A stretch of DNA of 64,000 nucleotides from Clostridium kluyveri (GTDB taxonomy: Bacteria > Bacillota > Clostridia > Clostridiales > Clostridiaceae): NCBI RefSeq assembly GCF_001902295.1, contig NZ_CP018335.1, positions 620,001-684,000 of the forward strand. The letters are read 5' to 3'. The position numbers and the translations under genes were made by a program. Position 1 is the first letter of the stretch, and each line of letters opens with the position of its first letter. The notes under the pieces were generated by a model that saw only the letters and a list, made by a program, of their open reading frames with translations, did not search any database and was not told the DNA's origin. Shown piece after piece: positions 44,338-54,190 of the stretch.

Positions 44338-45141
44338 CTACCACGTCTGGCTTGTTTTGATAGAGGATATTTTATCAGTTCTTGAAGATGCATTAAAATA
44401 AATATCCGCTAATTGTTTGAAGTTTGGTCTTGTAACAGAATCTAATAGGTATGCTGAATGTGTTGCTCCTATAATTCGACGTTTGTTTAATGCTGCAATT
44501 ATTTCATCTGCATTTTTTATGCCTATTCCATGGCCATAATATTTCCCGTTTCCCAGTACAATTACATTTTCACCTTGCCATTCTGGAGTTATAGGATTCA
44601 CTTCAGGATTTTTAAAGTATCTGCAATCTCCTGGTAAATAAACATCCACATCAGTAAGAACATCTAAGGAAAGATTTTCATCTGTGTTCTGCCAATCCAT
44701 TAAATATATATGTTTAAAAGTGGAGTCAAAAATTTTTTCGCGGAAAGAGCTAAGACAACCTCTGTAATATACTATGACTATTGCTGTAGCACATTCTGTA
44801 CCATATTTACTGCTGTTTTTATAGATGTCATCAATGGCAGCAGAGGCTTTTATTCCTTCCTTCAATAGAAAACCACCTTGTTTTGTCCTTTCCCAGTACT
44901 CTGGGTTGCATATTGATTTACGAAAAGTACGAAAACGAAACTTACTCATACTTAATTTTATAGATGCATCTACAATATTTTTTCTTAGATCCAGTTCCAA
45001 TTTCAATTCTTCCAGGGAATTATAATAATAAGTTTGGCTGCTTGAGGAAAGTTCATTAAGAATATATCTTTCTATGCTGTTATCTTTATATTGAGCTATT
45101 ATTGAATTTATATCAAAATTACTGTTTGAAATTTTAATCAT
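44338..45141 (-). CDS. tgl: Protein-glutamine gamma-glutamyltransferase of the spore coat
   Basis: A 267-residue protein of the bacterial Tgl family. The catalytic Cys117 lies in YGTECATAIVIVYY, and the family blocks NPEYWERTKQGGFLLKEGI and HIYLMDWQ are present; B. subtilis Tgl is ~245 residues with Cys116. It cross-links spore coat proteins through Gln and Lys. The start overlaps the end of the unknown gene at 45138 by four bases, so both are probably made together, in the mother cell during sporulation. Confidence 0.92.
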   Translation of the reverse strand: MIKISNSNFDINSIIAQYKDNSIERYILNELSSSSQTYYYNSLEELKLELDLRKNIVDASIKLSMSKFRFRTFRKSICNPEYWERTKQGGFLLKEGIKASAAIDDIYKNSSKYGTECATAIVIVYYRGCLSSFREKIFDSTFKHIYLMDWQNTDENLSLDVLTDVDVYLPGDCRYFKNPEVNPITPEWQGENVIVLGNGKYYGHGIGIKNADEIIAALNKRRIIGATHSAYLLDSVTRPNFKQLADIYFNASSRTDKISSIKTSQTW

Positions 45142-46127
45142 TGTAATACTCCTATTCTAGCAATTTTTATCTGTTTTTCCAGGGAGTATTCACACCATAT
45201 ATGCCATAAATATATATTTTTATAATGTATTCTAAATGAAAAATTTGCAAGCAGCACTTTGGTATTATAATCCAATTTATTAAACTGGTTTAATAAATTG
45301 GATTCTTTTTTTGATGGAGAACATAAAGCTTTTCCAGTATTAGGGGAAATACTTTTACATAAATATTTACCTTCAAGAACTATCTTATAAGGTTTAGGAT
45401 TTGTAGTCTGGTGAAAACTTTCACCAGTATATTTTAAAAATGCACTATTTTCTTTCATCCAATTTAAAAATATCGTGTATTTTCTTTCTTTGGTAGTGAC
45501 CTTATCTATTCCTGGTATAAAGTTCAATAGCTTAGATGCTATTTTAACGTCTTCTACATTGGAAGATAGCAAGCGTTCTCCAATAATATTTAAGCTTTTT
45601 GGATTGGCACATTCAAAAAAACCCCATACCAAATCATGGATGAAAAATCCTTTTTTATATCTCTTAAAAATCATATCTGCCATAATAGGAAGCAGGGTGG
45701 TATCTCTATAAACTTTTGTTAGAAGTATGGATGTAATGTCTAGGACTTGATCGTATTCATCATTTATACCATCATCATGAAATCCAGTTTCCAGTATCCA
45801 CTTTAGAACTGAATGGATTATTTGTATATAATCAAATGATATTTGTTCTGATGCCAAATCATATTTTTTATCTGTTAGTATTTCTTTTACAATCAAAAGT
45901 GCTACTTTGTTTTTTTCTGTTAAACTGTTAAATAAGTTATTTCGCTGAAGTATTTCTTCAAGAATAAATAAAATATTAAATCCCAAATGCTTATCGTTGA
46001 TAAAATCTAGTGCTTTTTTTAAATTTTTTTTAGATAATTGAAGGAAAAAGTTTTTTAAGTCATCTATTCCCTTGTCAATCCTGATTTTATCTAAAAAACT
46101 CAAGGTATTTGAATCTAAACTATACAT
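45138..46127 (-). CDS. Hypothetical helical protein coupled to tgl
   Basis: A 329-residue, soluble, helix-rich protein that I cannot name; repeated helical pairs (ILFILEEILQRNNLFNSL, VEDVKIASKLLNFIPGIDKV) are compatible with HEAT-like repeats. The C-terminal part has GKALCSPSKKESNLLNQFNK. It overlaps tgl by four bases, which suggests a role in spore coat assembly, but nothing in the sequence proves it. Confidence 0.65.
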   Translation of the reverse strand: MYSLDSNTLSFLDKIRIDKGIDDLKNFFLQLSKKNLKKALDFINDKHLGFNILFILEEILQRNNLFNSLTEKNKVALLIVKEILTDKKYDLASEQISFDYIQIIHSVLKWILETGFHDDGINDEYDQVLDITSILLTKVYRDTTLLPIMADMIFKRYKKGFFIHDLVWGFFECANPKSLNIIGERLLSSNVEDVKIASKLLNFIPGIDKVTTKERKYTIFLNWMKENSAFLKYTGESFHQTTNPKPYKIVLEGKYLCKSISPNTGKALCSPSKKESNLLNQFNKLDYNTKVLLANFSFRIHYKNIYLWHIWCEYSLEKQIKIARIGVLQ

Positions 46128-46218
46128 GGATACTCTATATCTCCTTAATATATCTATCCATACATATTTATTTTTATAGATATAATTTATACTAATATAT
46201 GATGAATTTTTTAAAAAA

Positions 46219-46698
46219 TTATTTTAGCAATTTTCTAAACATATTTTCATGTTCTTCTTCTTCTCTTATGATAATGGATATAACTCTATAAATTCTATTA
46301 TTTACATCATTTATATTTTGTAGTAATCTACCTTGAATATTTAAAAGAAGTGCTACATTGTTTCTTTCAAATTCTATGGCAAATTCAATTAAGTATCTGG
46401 AAGTATTTACTTCAGGAATTTTGATATTTTTTTTAAATTCAAATAAAAGTCCTGAAATTTTATCGTAGAGGTAAAAATCGATAGAATCATCCAATTTACC
46501 TTTCAAGCTAGATGACAGACTTTCATAATATTCAATATGTTTTTGTTCTTGTTTTGCAATAGTTTTAGCAAGTATACTAATTTCTTGAGATTCATTTTTA
46601 AAGTGTTCTTCTATTTTTAAGTACAGCTTTAACGACATATTTTCAATATCAATAAAACTTTGAAGTAGATCAAATATTTTATAAGTCACATTACTCAA
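46219..46698 (-). CDS. Ferritin-like (rubrerythrin-type) diiron protein
   Basis: A 159-residue four-helix protein. Metal ligands are suggested by IENMSLKLYLKIEEH, KQEQKHIEYYE, FAIEFERNN and REEEEHENMF, spaced like the E, E-x-x-H, E, E-x-x-H set of rubrerythrin. The C-terminal rubredoxin domain is missing, and it is shorter than full rubrerythrin. It may protect against peroxide or handle iron. Single gene. Confidence 0.8.
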   Translation of the reverse strand: MSNVTYKIFDLLQSFIDIENMSLKLYLKIEEHFKNESQEISILAKTIAKQEQKHIEYYESLSSSLKGKLDDSIDFYLYDKISGLLFEFKKNIKIPEVNTSRYLIEFAIEFERNNVALLLNIQGRLLQNINDVNNRIYRVISIIIREEEEHENMFRKLLK

Positions 46699-46740
46699 CT
46701 CCTGTTAAATGATTTGGATATTTTAGTGGAATTTTTATGT

Positions 46741-46775
46741 TTTAGAGAATCATTTTTAAGATGATTCTCTAAAAT
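46741..46775 (-). terminator. Hairpin at the stop of the M1 peptidase gene
   Basis: TTTAGAGAATCAT pairs with ATGATTCTCTAAA over a 7-base loop; it overlaps the stop codon of the minus-strand peptidase gene. Confidence 0.65.
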
Positions 46776-48865
46776 CTTCCGTTAAAGAATTGTTTATTGT
46801 CTATGGATATGGTAAATTGAGAATTTGTAATTAAATTTAAATCTGTATAAAATGAATTGTCTTTTGTCCAGAAAAACGCTAACATTAGTTTATTATCATT
46901 CTTAGGATTTTTAATAGTAAAAGCTCCATTTATATTTTCATTTTTAAAAGAAAAATTGTCACAGGAAATAGTATTTTTAGTTAAAAGTATTGGAAGATCG
47001 TCTTTCATAGAATTAAAGACTTTATTGTTCCATGGATTACCAAAGAGTATTATATTATTATTTTTTATATCCTCATCAGTTATATCTTTATCTTCTTTTA
47101 TTGATATATCGCTGTTAGATGTCATAGTTTTTATAATATTATCCAGGGACTCTTTTTCATCTGTAGCTAAATTAGAGGGCTTTACTAGTAGGGCTTTTTC
47201 ACCATTTAGTATTCTAAGCTGAAGACTGCCAAGAATTAATCCGTTGTTTTCTTCTAAATTTTTAAGCATATTCCTATATTGTTCATTTGCTAGTTTTTCT
47301 ATTTGTTCATCTGTAAGCTTCAAATTTTCAGCAATATAATTGTTGGAATTTAGAGAAGCTTTAATGATATCACTTACATTTTTGCCTGCCTTTTTTTCAA
47401 TGACACTTAAGAATCCTTCTATGGATGAATTTTTAAATTTATACTCTTTAAAGTAAGTTTGCATTATATCCAAGAATACAGTATCTCCTACTCTTTTTCT
47501 TAAATCTTCGATTAAAAGAGGACCTTTACCGTATATAACCATAATATATGCAGTTGCATTACCATCATCATCAAATTTATCCACACCTGATCCTATGCTT
47601 GGAAATTTATATTGAGATGAAAGTGCTCCAATACTTTCATTACTATATGCAGGTATCATATTTAGTATGCCATTTTGGGAATATTCACCTTCAGTTTTTT
47701 CAAAGTAATAGGCTGTGGAAAAAGTTGCTAAAGACTCATCTAAGAATGGTTCTTTAAATTCATTATTGCCCACAGTTACATACCACCATTGATGACTTAC
47801 TTCGTGAACCGCAGCTTGTGAAATAAATGAATCCTCATATAAACTGGATATATATTGATCGTTATTAGAACTTGGTATCTTCTCAGGATACGTTGGCATT
47901 TGAATTATTTGAGGATATTCCATTGCTCCTCCAGATAGGTGACTTTCCATTAAGTCTAACTCATCGTAAGGATATTTACCAAATTGCTGGCTGAAAAATT
48001 CAACTGCACTTACAGCTGAATCCAGAACATCTTCAGCGGTACTAGTATCACTATAGCCTTCTTTAGCTAAGTAATAACTGTTTACTTTTATTCCATCTAT
48101 TTCTTTAGACAGAACCTTGTAATTAGGACTCATTATAATGACAAAATCCCTTACACTGCTGGCGTTTAAATTCATTATTTTACTATTTTCATCAGAAGAT
48201 TGTTCCTTTTCCTCTCCAGTAGATGCCACTACATAATCTTTAGGAACTTTCAAGTTTATGTCATAGTCGGCTGTATCGCTGTAATTGGACTCTCCTACTA
48301 CATTGAAAACATTTTCATCCCATTTGTTCTCTTTATTATCGTACATTGATAGTATAGGATACCAATTGGTTAAAGAGTAGTCATTGTCTATATATCCTAA
48401 TCTTGAAGTTCCCATAGGTAATTTTAATTTAAAACTAATGGAAATTTTTATGTTTTTATTGATTTCAAGAGATTCATTTAAACTTATTTTCAGTATTTGA
48501 TCATCTTGAGTGAACTTCATATCTTTTTTATTCACAATGACTTTGGTTATATATATATATCCTTTTTGTGATTCAGTTAAATCTTCCATACCAGTTATAC
48601 CGACTAGGGAGGGCATGGTTTCTTTTTTGTTATAAGAGTCTGGATAAAGGTGAAATACTATATCATTTAAGCTTGTACCAGTGTTATTTTTAATAGTGAC
48701 TTCTTCACTTCCTGTCAAGGTTTTAGTATTTGCATTAAAGTTTAGATCCATGCTGTACTTTGCAGGAAGAGTTGAAGCTTTAACAATTCCAGTTTTAAAT
48801 AAACACGGAGTCAATAGAGTTAAAAAAGAGATTAAAATAATATTCCTTGTTTTATTAAAGTTCAT
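46769..48865 (-). CDS. Secreted M1-family metallopeptidase
   Basis: A 698-residue protein with an N-terminal signal sequence (NIILISFLTLLTPCLF). The M1 aminopeptidase domain covers about 30-520: GGAMEYPQI substrate block, zinc motif HEVSHQWW (His354) and the downstream Glu in FLDESLATF. This is a full gluzincin active site. The C-terminal ~170 residues are an extra domain I do not recognise. It should cut peptides at the cell surface. Single gene with its own hairpin. Confidence 0.9.
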   Translation of the reverse strand: MNFNKTRNIILISFLTLLTPCLFKTGIVKASTLPAKYSMDLNFNANTKTLTGSEEVTIKNNTGTSLNDIVFHLYPDSYNKKETMPSLVGITGMEDLTESQKGYIYITKVIVNKKDMKFTQDDQILKISLNESLEINKNIKISISFKLKLPMGTSRLGYIDNDYSLTNWYPILSMYDNKENKWDENVFNVVGESNYSDTADYDINLKVPKDYVVASTGEEKEQSSDENSKIMNLNASSVRDFVIIMSPNYKVLSKEIDGIKVNSYYLAKEGYSDTSTAEDVLDSAVSAVEFFSQQFGKYPYDELDLMESHLSGGAMEYPQIIQMPTYPEKIPSSNNDQYISSLYEDSFISQAAVHEVSHQWWYVTVGNNEFKEPFLDESLATFSTAYYFEKTEGEYSQNGILNMIPAYSNESIGALSSQYKFPSIGSGVDKFDDDGNATAYIMVIYGKGPLLIEDLRKRVGDTVFLDIMQTYFKEYKFKNSSIEGFLSVIEKKAGKNVSDIIKASLNSNNYIAENLKLTDEQIEKLANEQYRNMLKNLEENNGLILGSLQLRILNGEKALLVKPSNLATDEKESLDNIIKTMTSNSDISIKEDKDITDEDIKNNNIILFGNPWNNKVFNSMKDDLPILLTKNTISCDNFSFKNENINGAFTIKNPKNDNKLMLAFFWTKDNSFYTDLNLITNSQFTISIDNKQFFNGRF

Positions 48866-49052
48866 CTTAACATCACATCCTTTATTAATAAAGTTATTTT
48901 TAAAATAGTATAGTTATCAAATAAAATGTATTTTATGTAAATTATATCATATATTATGGAAATAAAGTATGGAATTGTCCTCTTTATTTTGGATAAAATC
49001 TAGAAAAATTATTAAAAAATAAATTATAATGATAAAAAGGGGGGAATTTAAG

Positions 49053-50951
49053 ATGTTTAAACTATCTACTCATGGTGAAATAATCAGTAGATCTTTCAAT
49101 AGGTGCATTAAATATTATATGGAAAAGGGTATACCCAGACCCAAACGAATACTTAACAGCAAGGAATTAGAAAACCTAATAAAGAAGAATAATGAGATTA
49201 TAAAAATAGCAAGACCGTTTATGGAAATACTTTACGATTTTTTAAAAAAATCAGGTTTTTCATTGTATCTTGGGGATAAGAACGGGATTGTATTAACTAT
49301 TATAGGTGACAAAGATATAGTAATAGAGCAAGCAAAAGCTGGAATAGTAGAAGGTGCTGATATGAGTGAAAAAAGTGCAGGCACAAATGCAATGGGAACT
49401 GCTATCTTTGAAGATTCATCAGTTCAAATTTCAGGTGAGGAACATTTCATAAACATTTTTCAGATTTATACATGTTGTGCTTCTGTTATACACAATGAAC
49501 AGGGAGATATAATAGGATGTCTAAATCTAACTGGAAAACGGAAACTTGCCCATCCTCATACATTGGGACTTGTTGTATCAGCAGTAAAGTCCATTGAAAA
49601 TGACTTGAAATTACATAAATCTCAAAATGAATTGTTTAAAGCATACCAATACTTGAATAAAATTATGAATTCCATAGATTTTGGAATTTTAGCTGTAGAT
49701 AATAATGGAATGGTTAAAGCTATAAATAATAGTGCCTGTAATATGCTTGGAATAAATAGAAAATATATTATAGATAAAAATGTACATAAGGTTTTATATA
49801 ATTGGCAATATATACTTGATGAGTTGAAATCAGGAAATGTATATAAGGATAAAGAAATTTTATACTCAGATAAAAAGAAGAGGTTCAATTTAAATGTGTA
49901 TCCAATAAAGGATAAAAGTGATGATGTCACTGGAATGGTGGTTATATTTAAAGATATTCAGAATATATATAATCTGGTTAATAAATACATGAGTGGATCT
50001 GTTACTTATACATTTGATGATATAATTGCTAAAAGTGAAAAAATGATAAATTTGAAAGAACAGTTAAAAAACATATCTAATAGTCCTTCCACCGTATTAA
50101 TCCAGGGAGAAAGTGGTACAGGTAAGGAGCTTATTGCACAATCCATCCACAATAGCAGTGATAGAAAAAATAAAAGTTTTATAGCCATAAATTGTGGTGC
50201 CATACCAAAAAACTTAATAGAAAGTGAATTGTTTGGATATGAAGAGGGGGCATTTACAGGGGCAAAACATGGAGGACGTGCAGGAAAATTTGAACTTGCA
50301 AATGGGGGTACTTTATTTTTAGATGAAATTGGGGAAATGCCTTTGGATATGCAAGTAAATCTTTTAAGGGTTCTTCAGGAGAAGTGTATTACGAGAATAG
50401 GGGGAAACAGATATATAAAAATAGATGTGAGAATAATTGCAGCTACCAATAAAAACTTGAGGAAAGAAATAAAAAGGGGGACATTTCGTGAAGATTTATA
50501 TTATAGATTAAATGTAATACCTATATATGTGCCGCCACTGAGAGAAAGGGACATGGATGTAAAAATACTTATAGATTATTTTTTAGAAATAAAGGCTTTT
50601 AAACTTAAAAAACCTGTTCCAACAATAAAACCTCATATATATGAAAAACTTTTAAGCTATAATTGGCCTGGAAATGTCAGAGAATTAGAAAATTGTATTG
50701 AAAACATTGTAAACATGAATGGAAGTACATCTTTCTATTTCCAAAACAATCCTTCAGAAAATAAACAAAACGGCTCTTATGACCAAAGCTTCAAGTACAA
50801 TATGTGTTCATTGGAAGAATGGGAAAAGAGGGCAATAGTAAATTGTATAAATAATTGTGATGGTAATATATCAAAAGCTTCTAAAATTTTAGGAATAAAT
50901 AGAAGTACATTATACGCAAAGATAAAAAAATATGAAATCAATTTTTTTTAA
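49053..50951 (+). CDS. Sigma-54-dependent transcriptional activator, AcoR-like
   Basis: About 632 residues. The ATG at 49053 is preferred to 49029, since AAGGGGGGAAT lies between them. Domains: GAF-like sensor (~60-195), PAS (~205-310), AAA+ sigma-54 interaction domain (~330-555) with Walker A GESGTGKE, GAFTGA loop EEGAFTGAKHGG and DEIGEMPLDMQVNLLR, and a Fis-type HTH (NISKASKILGINRSTLYAKI). It remodels sigma-54 RNA polymerase. The -24/-12 promoter of the alcohol dehydrogenase gene just downstream is its obvious target. The inducer is unknown. Confidence 0.93.
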   Translation: MFKLSTHGEIISRSFNRCIKYYMEKGIPRPKRILNSKELENLIKKNNEIIKIARPFMEILYDFLKKSGFSLYLGDKNGIVLTIIGDKDIVIEQAKAGIVEGADMSEKSAGTNAMGTAIFEDSSVQISGEEHFINIFQIYTCCASVIHNEQGDIIGCLNLTGKRKLAHPHTLGLVVSAVKSIENDLKLHKSQNELFKAYQYLNKIMNSIDFGILAVDNNGMVKAINNSACNMLGINRKYIIDKNVHKVLYNWQYILDELKSGNVYKDKEILYSDKKKRFNLNVYPIKDKSDDVTGMVVIFKDIQNIYNLVNKYMSGSVTYTFDDIIAKSEKMINLKEQLKNISNSPSTVLIQGESGTGKELIAQSIHNSSDRKNKSFIAINCGAIPKNLIESELFGYEEGAFTGAKHGGRAGKFELANGGTLFLDEIGEMPLDMQVNLLRVLQEKCITRIGGNRYIKIDVRIIAATNKNLRKEIKRGTFREDLYYRLNVIPIYVPPLRERDMDVKILIDYFLEIKAFKLKKPVPTIKPHIYEKLLSYNWPGNVRELENCIENIVNMNGSTSFYFQNNPSENKQNGSYDQSFKYNMCSLEEWEKRAIVNCINNCDGNISKASKILGINRSTLYAKIKKYEINFF

Positions 50952-50972
50952 AGCGTATGAAAAAACAACACC

Positions 50973-51020
50973 GTTGTAAAAAACAACACTATTTCTTAAA
51001 AAAATGTTGCTTTTTACAAC
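50973..51020 (+). promoter_or_regulatory. Long inverted repeat between activator and ADH gene
   Basis: GTTGTAAAAAACAACAC (50973-50989) is the near-complement of ATGTTGCTTTTTACAAC (51004-51020), followed by AATTTTTT. It can act as terminator of the activator gene. It lies 76-123 bases before the sigma-54 promoter, also a normal distance for an enhancer bound by the activator; a smaller ACAACACCGTTGT dyad overlaps its left part. Confidence 0.65.
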
Positions 51021-51095
51021 AATTTTTTAAATGATTATTTTTATTCTTATAAAATATCTAGCTATAGCAAATCTTCTCATAATAAAAAATGCATT

Positions 51096-51109
51096 GGCAT
51101 AGTAATTGC
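51096..51109 (+). promoter_or_regulatory. Sigma-54 (-24/-12) promoter of the iron ADH gene
   Basis: TTGGCATAGTAATTGCT contains the invariant GG at 51096-51097 and GC at 51108-51109, exactly 12 bases apart, close to TGGCAC-N5-TTGC. The ADH start codon is about 75 bases downstream, and the sigma-54 activator gene lies immediately upstream. Confidence 0.85.
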
Positions 51110-51185
51110 TGATATATTGAATTTATAGAATATAATTTTTAGAAGTTTGTAAATTGGCATGAATTCAATAATAAGGAGGAAAGTA

Positions 51186-52352
51186 ATGGGAAGATTTACT
51201 TTGCCCAGGGATATTTACTTTGGTGAAAATGCCCTGGAAAATTTAAAAAATTTAGATGGAAATAGAGCAGTAGTTGTCGTAGGTGGGGGCTCCATGAAAA
51301 GGTTTGGATTCTTGGATAAAGTTGAAGAATACTTAAAAAAGGCAGGTATTGAAATTAAATTAATAGAAGGTGTGGAACCTGATCCATCTGTGGATACTGT
51401 TGTAAATGGCGCTAAAATAATGAGAGATTTTAAACCAGATTGGATAGTAGCTATGGGGGGAGGATCGCCCATTGATGCTGCTAAAGCAATGTGGATATTT
51501 TATGAATACCCTGATTTTACATTTGAGAAGGCAATAGTGCCCTTCGGACTTCCTAAATTAAGGGGGAAAGCACAATTTATTGCTATACCTTCTACAAGTG
51601 GAACGGCAACTGAAGTGACAGCATTTTCTGTAATAACGGATTATAGATCTAAGATTAAATATCCTCTTGCAGATTTTAATCTTACACCTGATGCAGCTAT
51701 AATAGACCCAGCTCTTGCAGAAACAATGCCCAAAAAGCTCACAGCACATACTGGGATGGATGCACTTACCCACGCAATAGAGGCGTATGTGGCGAGTTTG
51801 CATTCGGATTTTTCAGATCCACTTGCCATGCATGCTATAATCATGATTCATAAATATTTATTGAAATCCTATGAAGGAGATAAAGAAGCTAGGGGACATA
51901 TGCACATAGCCCAGTGCCTTGCTGGAATGGCATTTTCAAATGCACTTCTTGGAATAACTCATGGCATAGCTCATAAAACTGGTGCAGTATTTCACATACC
52001 TCATGGGTGTGCTAATGCTATATACTTACCTTATGTTATAGATTTTAATAAGAAGGTTTGTTCAGAAAAATATGTTGAAATAGCTAAAAGACTCAAGCTT
52101 CCAGGAAATAATGAAGATGAATTAATAGATTCATTAACTGAAATGATTCGTGATATGAATAAAAAGATGGATATTCCTCTCACAATAAAGCAATATGGTA
52201 TAAGTGAAATCGATTTTAATGAAAATCTAGATTTTATAGCTCATAATGCTATGATGGATGCTTGTACTGGATCAAATCCGAGAAAAATAACTGAAGAAGA
52301 GATGAAAAAGCTTTTACAATATATGTATAATGGGCGAAAAATCAATTTTTAA
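51186..52352 (+). CDS. Iron-containing alcohol dehydrogenase
   Basis: 388 residues from the ATG at 51186 (behind AATAAGGAGG; an ATG at 51159 precedes that site). Group III ADH marks: NAD(P) loop VAMGGGSPIDAAKAMW, PSTSGTATEVTAFSVI, and metal ligands in LTAHTGMDALTHAIEAY and GITHGIAHKTGAVFHIPHGCANA. It reduces or oxidises small alcohols, most likely butanol/ethanol type substrates with NADPH or NADH. Controlled by the upstream sigma-54 promoter, it belongs to an alcohol-responsive or carbon-responsive unit. Confidence 0.94.
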   Translation: MGRFTLPRDIYFGENALENLKNLDGNRAVVVVGGGSMKRFGFLDKVEEYLKKAGIEIKLIEGVEPDPSVDTVVNGAKIMRDFKPDWIVAMGGGSPIDAAKAMWIFYEYPDFTFEKAIVPFGLPKLRGKAQFIAIPSTSGTATEVTAFSVITDYRSKIKYPLADFNLTPDAAIIDPALAETMPKKLTAHTGMDALTHAIEAYVASLHSDFSDPLAMHAIIMIHKYLLKSYEGDKEARGHMHIAQCLAGMAFSNALLGITHGIAHKTGAVFHIPHGCANAIYLPYVIDFNKKVCSEKYVEIAKRLKLPGNNEDELIDSLTEMIRDMNKKMDIPLTIKQYGISEIDFNENLDFIAHNAMMDACTGSNPRKITEEEMKKLLQYMYNGRKINF

Positions 52353-52441
52353 GAGATGATGATAGCTCACCCGACCCATTAGTTAAAGTAGTCGGCTTAT
52401 AATTATATTAAAATATACCACTACAATTTAAAAGATAATAA

Positions 52442-52466
52442 AGAATGTGGACAAGGTCCACATTCT
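52442..52466. terminator. Symmetric hairpin between convergent genes
   Basis: AGAATGTGGAC pairs perfectly with GTCCACATTCT around AAG. Strong stem but no T-run; it separates the ADH gene from the minus-strand MFS gene. Confidence 0.6.
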
Positions 52467-52525
52467 AACTGGTTATATTTATTTTTAGAATTAGTCCATG
52501 TTTGTTCTGAAATATTTAATTCCAG

Positions 52526-53863
52526 TTAAGATACATTAATCTCGTCAAGAGTTCTACCTTTAGTTTCAATGCCTATTATAGCAACTACTACAGCAACTGC
52601 TGCAAATACTATAGTTAATATGATAAATACATAAGTGAAGCCAACTTGGTTACCCTTAGCTTCATATATTAGTCCAACTATATAAGGAGCAGCAATAGCG
52701 CCAATACGACCAATTGCAGCTGCCCAACCAACTCCACTGCCTCTTACACTCGTAGGGTAAACTTCTGGAGTATAAGCATATACAGCCCCCCAGGCACCTA
52801 GACTGAAAAAGTAGAGTAAACATCCGAAAGCAAGCACAGTAGTTACAGAGACTGCTTGACCAAATAAGTATGATGACAGAGCAGTGCCTATAAGGTAAAC
52901 TACTAAAACCGGCTTACGGCCAATTTTTTCTATTAGGTAGGAAGCACTATAATATCCTGGTAACTGTGCAATACTCATAATTAATATAAATTGAAAGCCC
53001 TTTACTAAGCTGAAACCTTTGCCCACAAGTAAAGTAGGAGTCCATAAAACAAAACCATAATAACCAAAATTAATACCCAACCATAAAATCCATAACACAA
53101 AAGTACGCCTAAAATAAGTTTTATTCCATAAATCTGAAAGGGTTGTGACACTTATTTTCCCTTTTATCTGGTCATCTATAGCCACTTCACTGGTATTTAT
53201 CCCAGCCTGGTGCTCCATTTTACTTACGATTTCATCTGCTTCCTTGAAACGTCCTTTTTGTTCCAGATATCGAGGAGATTCTGGAATATTTCTTCTCAGA
53301 TAAGCCGCATATAGTGCCGGTATTCCTCCCAAGAAAAATCCAATACGCCATCCATAAACAGGAATTAAAAGGTAAGCAATTAAAGCTGCAGCAATCCATC
53401 CCCAAGCCCAAAAGCTTTCAAGTAAAACAACCATTCGACCACGTGCCTTAGCAGGGGAGAATTCACTAACCAAAGTAGACGCTGCCGGCAGTTCACCACC
53501 TAAGCCCAATCCAGTTAAAAATCTTAGGAAGAGCAGTACAGTAAAATTAGGGGCGAGCCCGGATACGGCACTAGCCAATCCATATAGTACAAGAGTAAAT
53601 GTAACAACTGTTCTTCTACCCCACCTGTCAGCTGCCATTCCAGCTACGGCAGCACCAATGGCCATTCCCACTGCGGAAGCACTTCCCAATAAACCGAGAT
53701 CAGCAGGGGTGAGTTGCCATGATTTTCCGATTGCAGCCATTACGCCAGATACCATACCCTGATCCATGGCATCAAACAACCAGCCTATACCTGCTAAGAA
53801 TAGCACTTTCCAAAGCATAGGTGTAACTGGCAACTTTTCGATTCTTTGCGAAATAGTACTCAT
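52526..53863 (-). CDS. MFS transporter, organic/aromatic acid or sugar porter type
   Basis: A 445-residue protein with twelve predicted spans. The MFS signature between spans 2 and 3 is clear (GMAADRWGRRTVV) with its counterpart between 8 and 9 (LIEKIGRKPVLVV); RFLTGLGLGGELPAA and PESPRYLEQKGR are typical of the metabolite:H+ symporter group. The substrate is unknown. Base composition at its 5' half is clearly richer in G+C than neighbours (33 of 60 in 53641-53700), suggesting transfer. Single gene. Confidence 0.88.
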   Translation of the reverse strand: MSTISQRIEKLPVTPMLWKVLFLAGIGWLFDAMDQGMVSGVMAAIGKSWQLTPADLGLLGSASAVGMAIGAAVAGMAADRWGRRTVVTFTLVLYGLASAVSGLAPNFTVLLFLRFLTGLGLGGELPAASTLVSEFSPAKARGRMVVLLESFWAWGWIAAALIAYLLIPVYGWRIGFFLGGIPALYAAYLRRNIPESPRYLEQKGRFKEADEIVSKMEHQAGINTSEVAIDDQIKGKISVTTLSDLWNKTYFRRTFVLWILWLGINFGYYGFVLWTPTLLVGKGFSLVKGFQFILIMSIAQLPGYYSASYLIEKIGRKPVLVVYLIGTALSSYLFGQAVSVTTVLAFGCLLYFFSLGAWGAVYAYTPEVYPTSVRGSGVGWAAAIGRIGAIAAPYIVGLIYEAKGNQVGFTYVFIILTIVFAAVAVVVAIIGIETKGRTLDEINVS

Positions 53864-54127
53864 TTAATTCATCTCGCTTTCTGTATTTATATATTTTTTT
53901 ATCCAGTGTCTTTAGTTCTATGTAATACTATCACTATGTCTGTAATAATAACAATTTACTACATAAATATTCACCTCTAGATACTATAAATTTTATAACG
54001 TTAACATCTATATTATAATGTATATATAAGTGTAAATACAATAACTTTATTAATTTATTTAGAAGAATAGCAGTTAATTGTTAATGGAATCTGTATATTA
54101 CGAATTGCTAAGGATCAATTTTAGAAT
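53864..54127. other. Divergent intergenic stretch
   Basis: AT-rich, no gene seen. It must hold the MFS promoter on the minus strand, which I cannot place. The plus-strand promoter follows at 54128. Confidence 0.5.
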
Positions 54128-54156
54128 TTGACATAGATATATATCTATTTTATAAT
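54128..54156 (+). promoter_or_regulatory. Consensus promoter with palindrome in the spacer
   Basis: TTGACA, 17 bases, TATAAT, all perfect. The spacer holds the 16-base palindrome ATAGATATATATCTAT (54133-54148), a likely repressor site. The gene at 54191 starts 35 bases after the -10 box. Confidence 0.75.
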
Positions 54157-54190
54157 TTAGTTACATAATGGAAAAAATAAGGAAGCGAAG

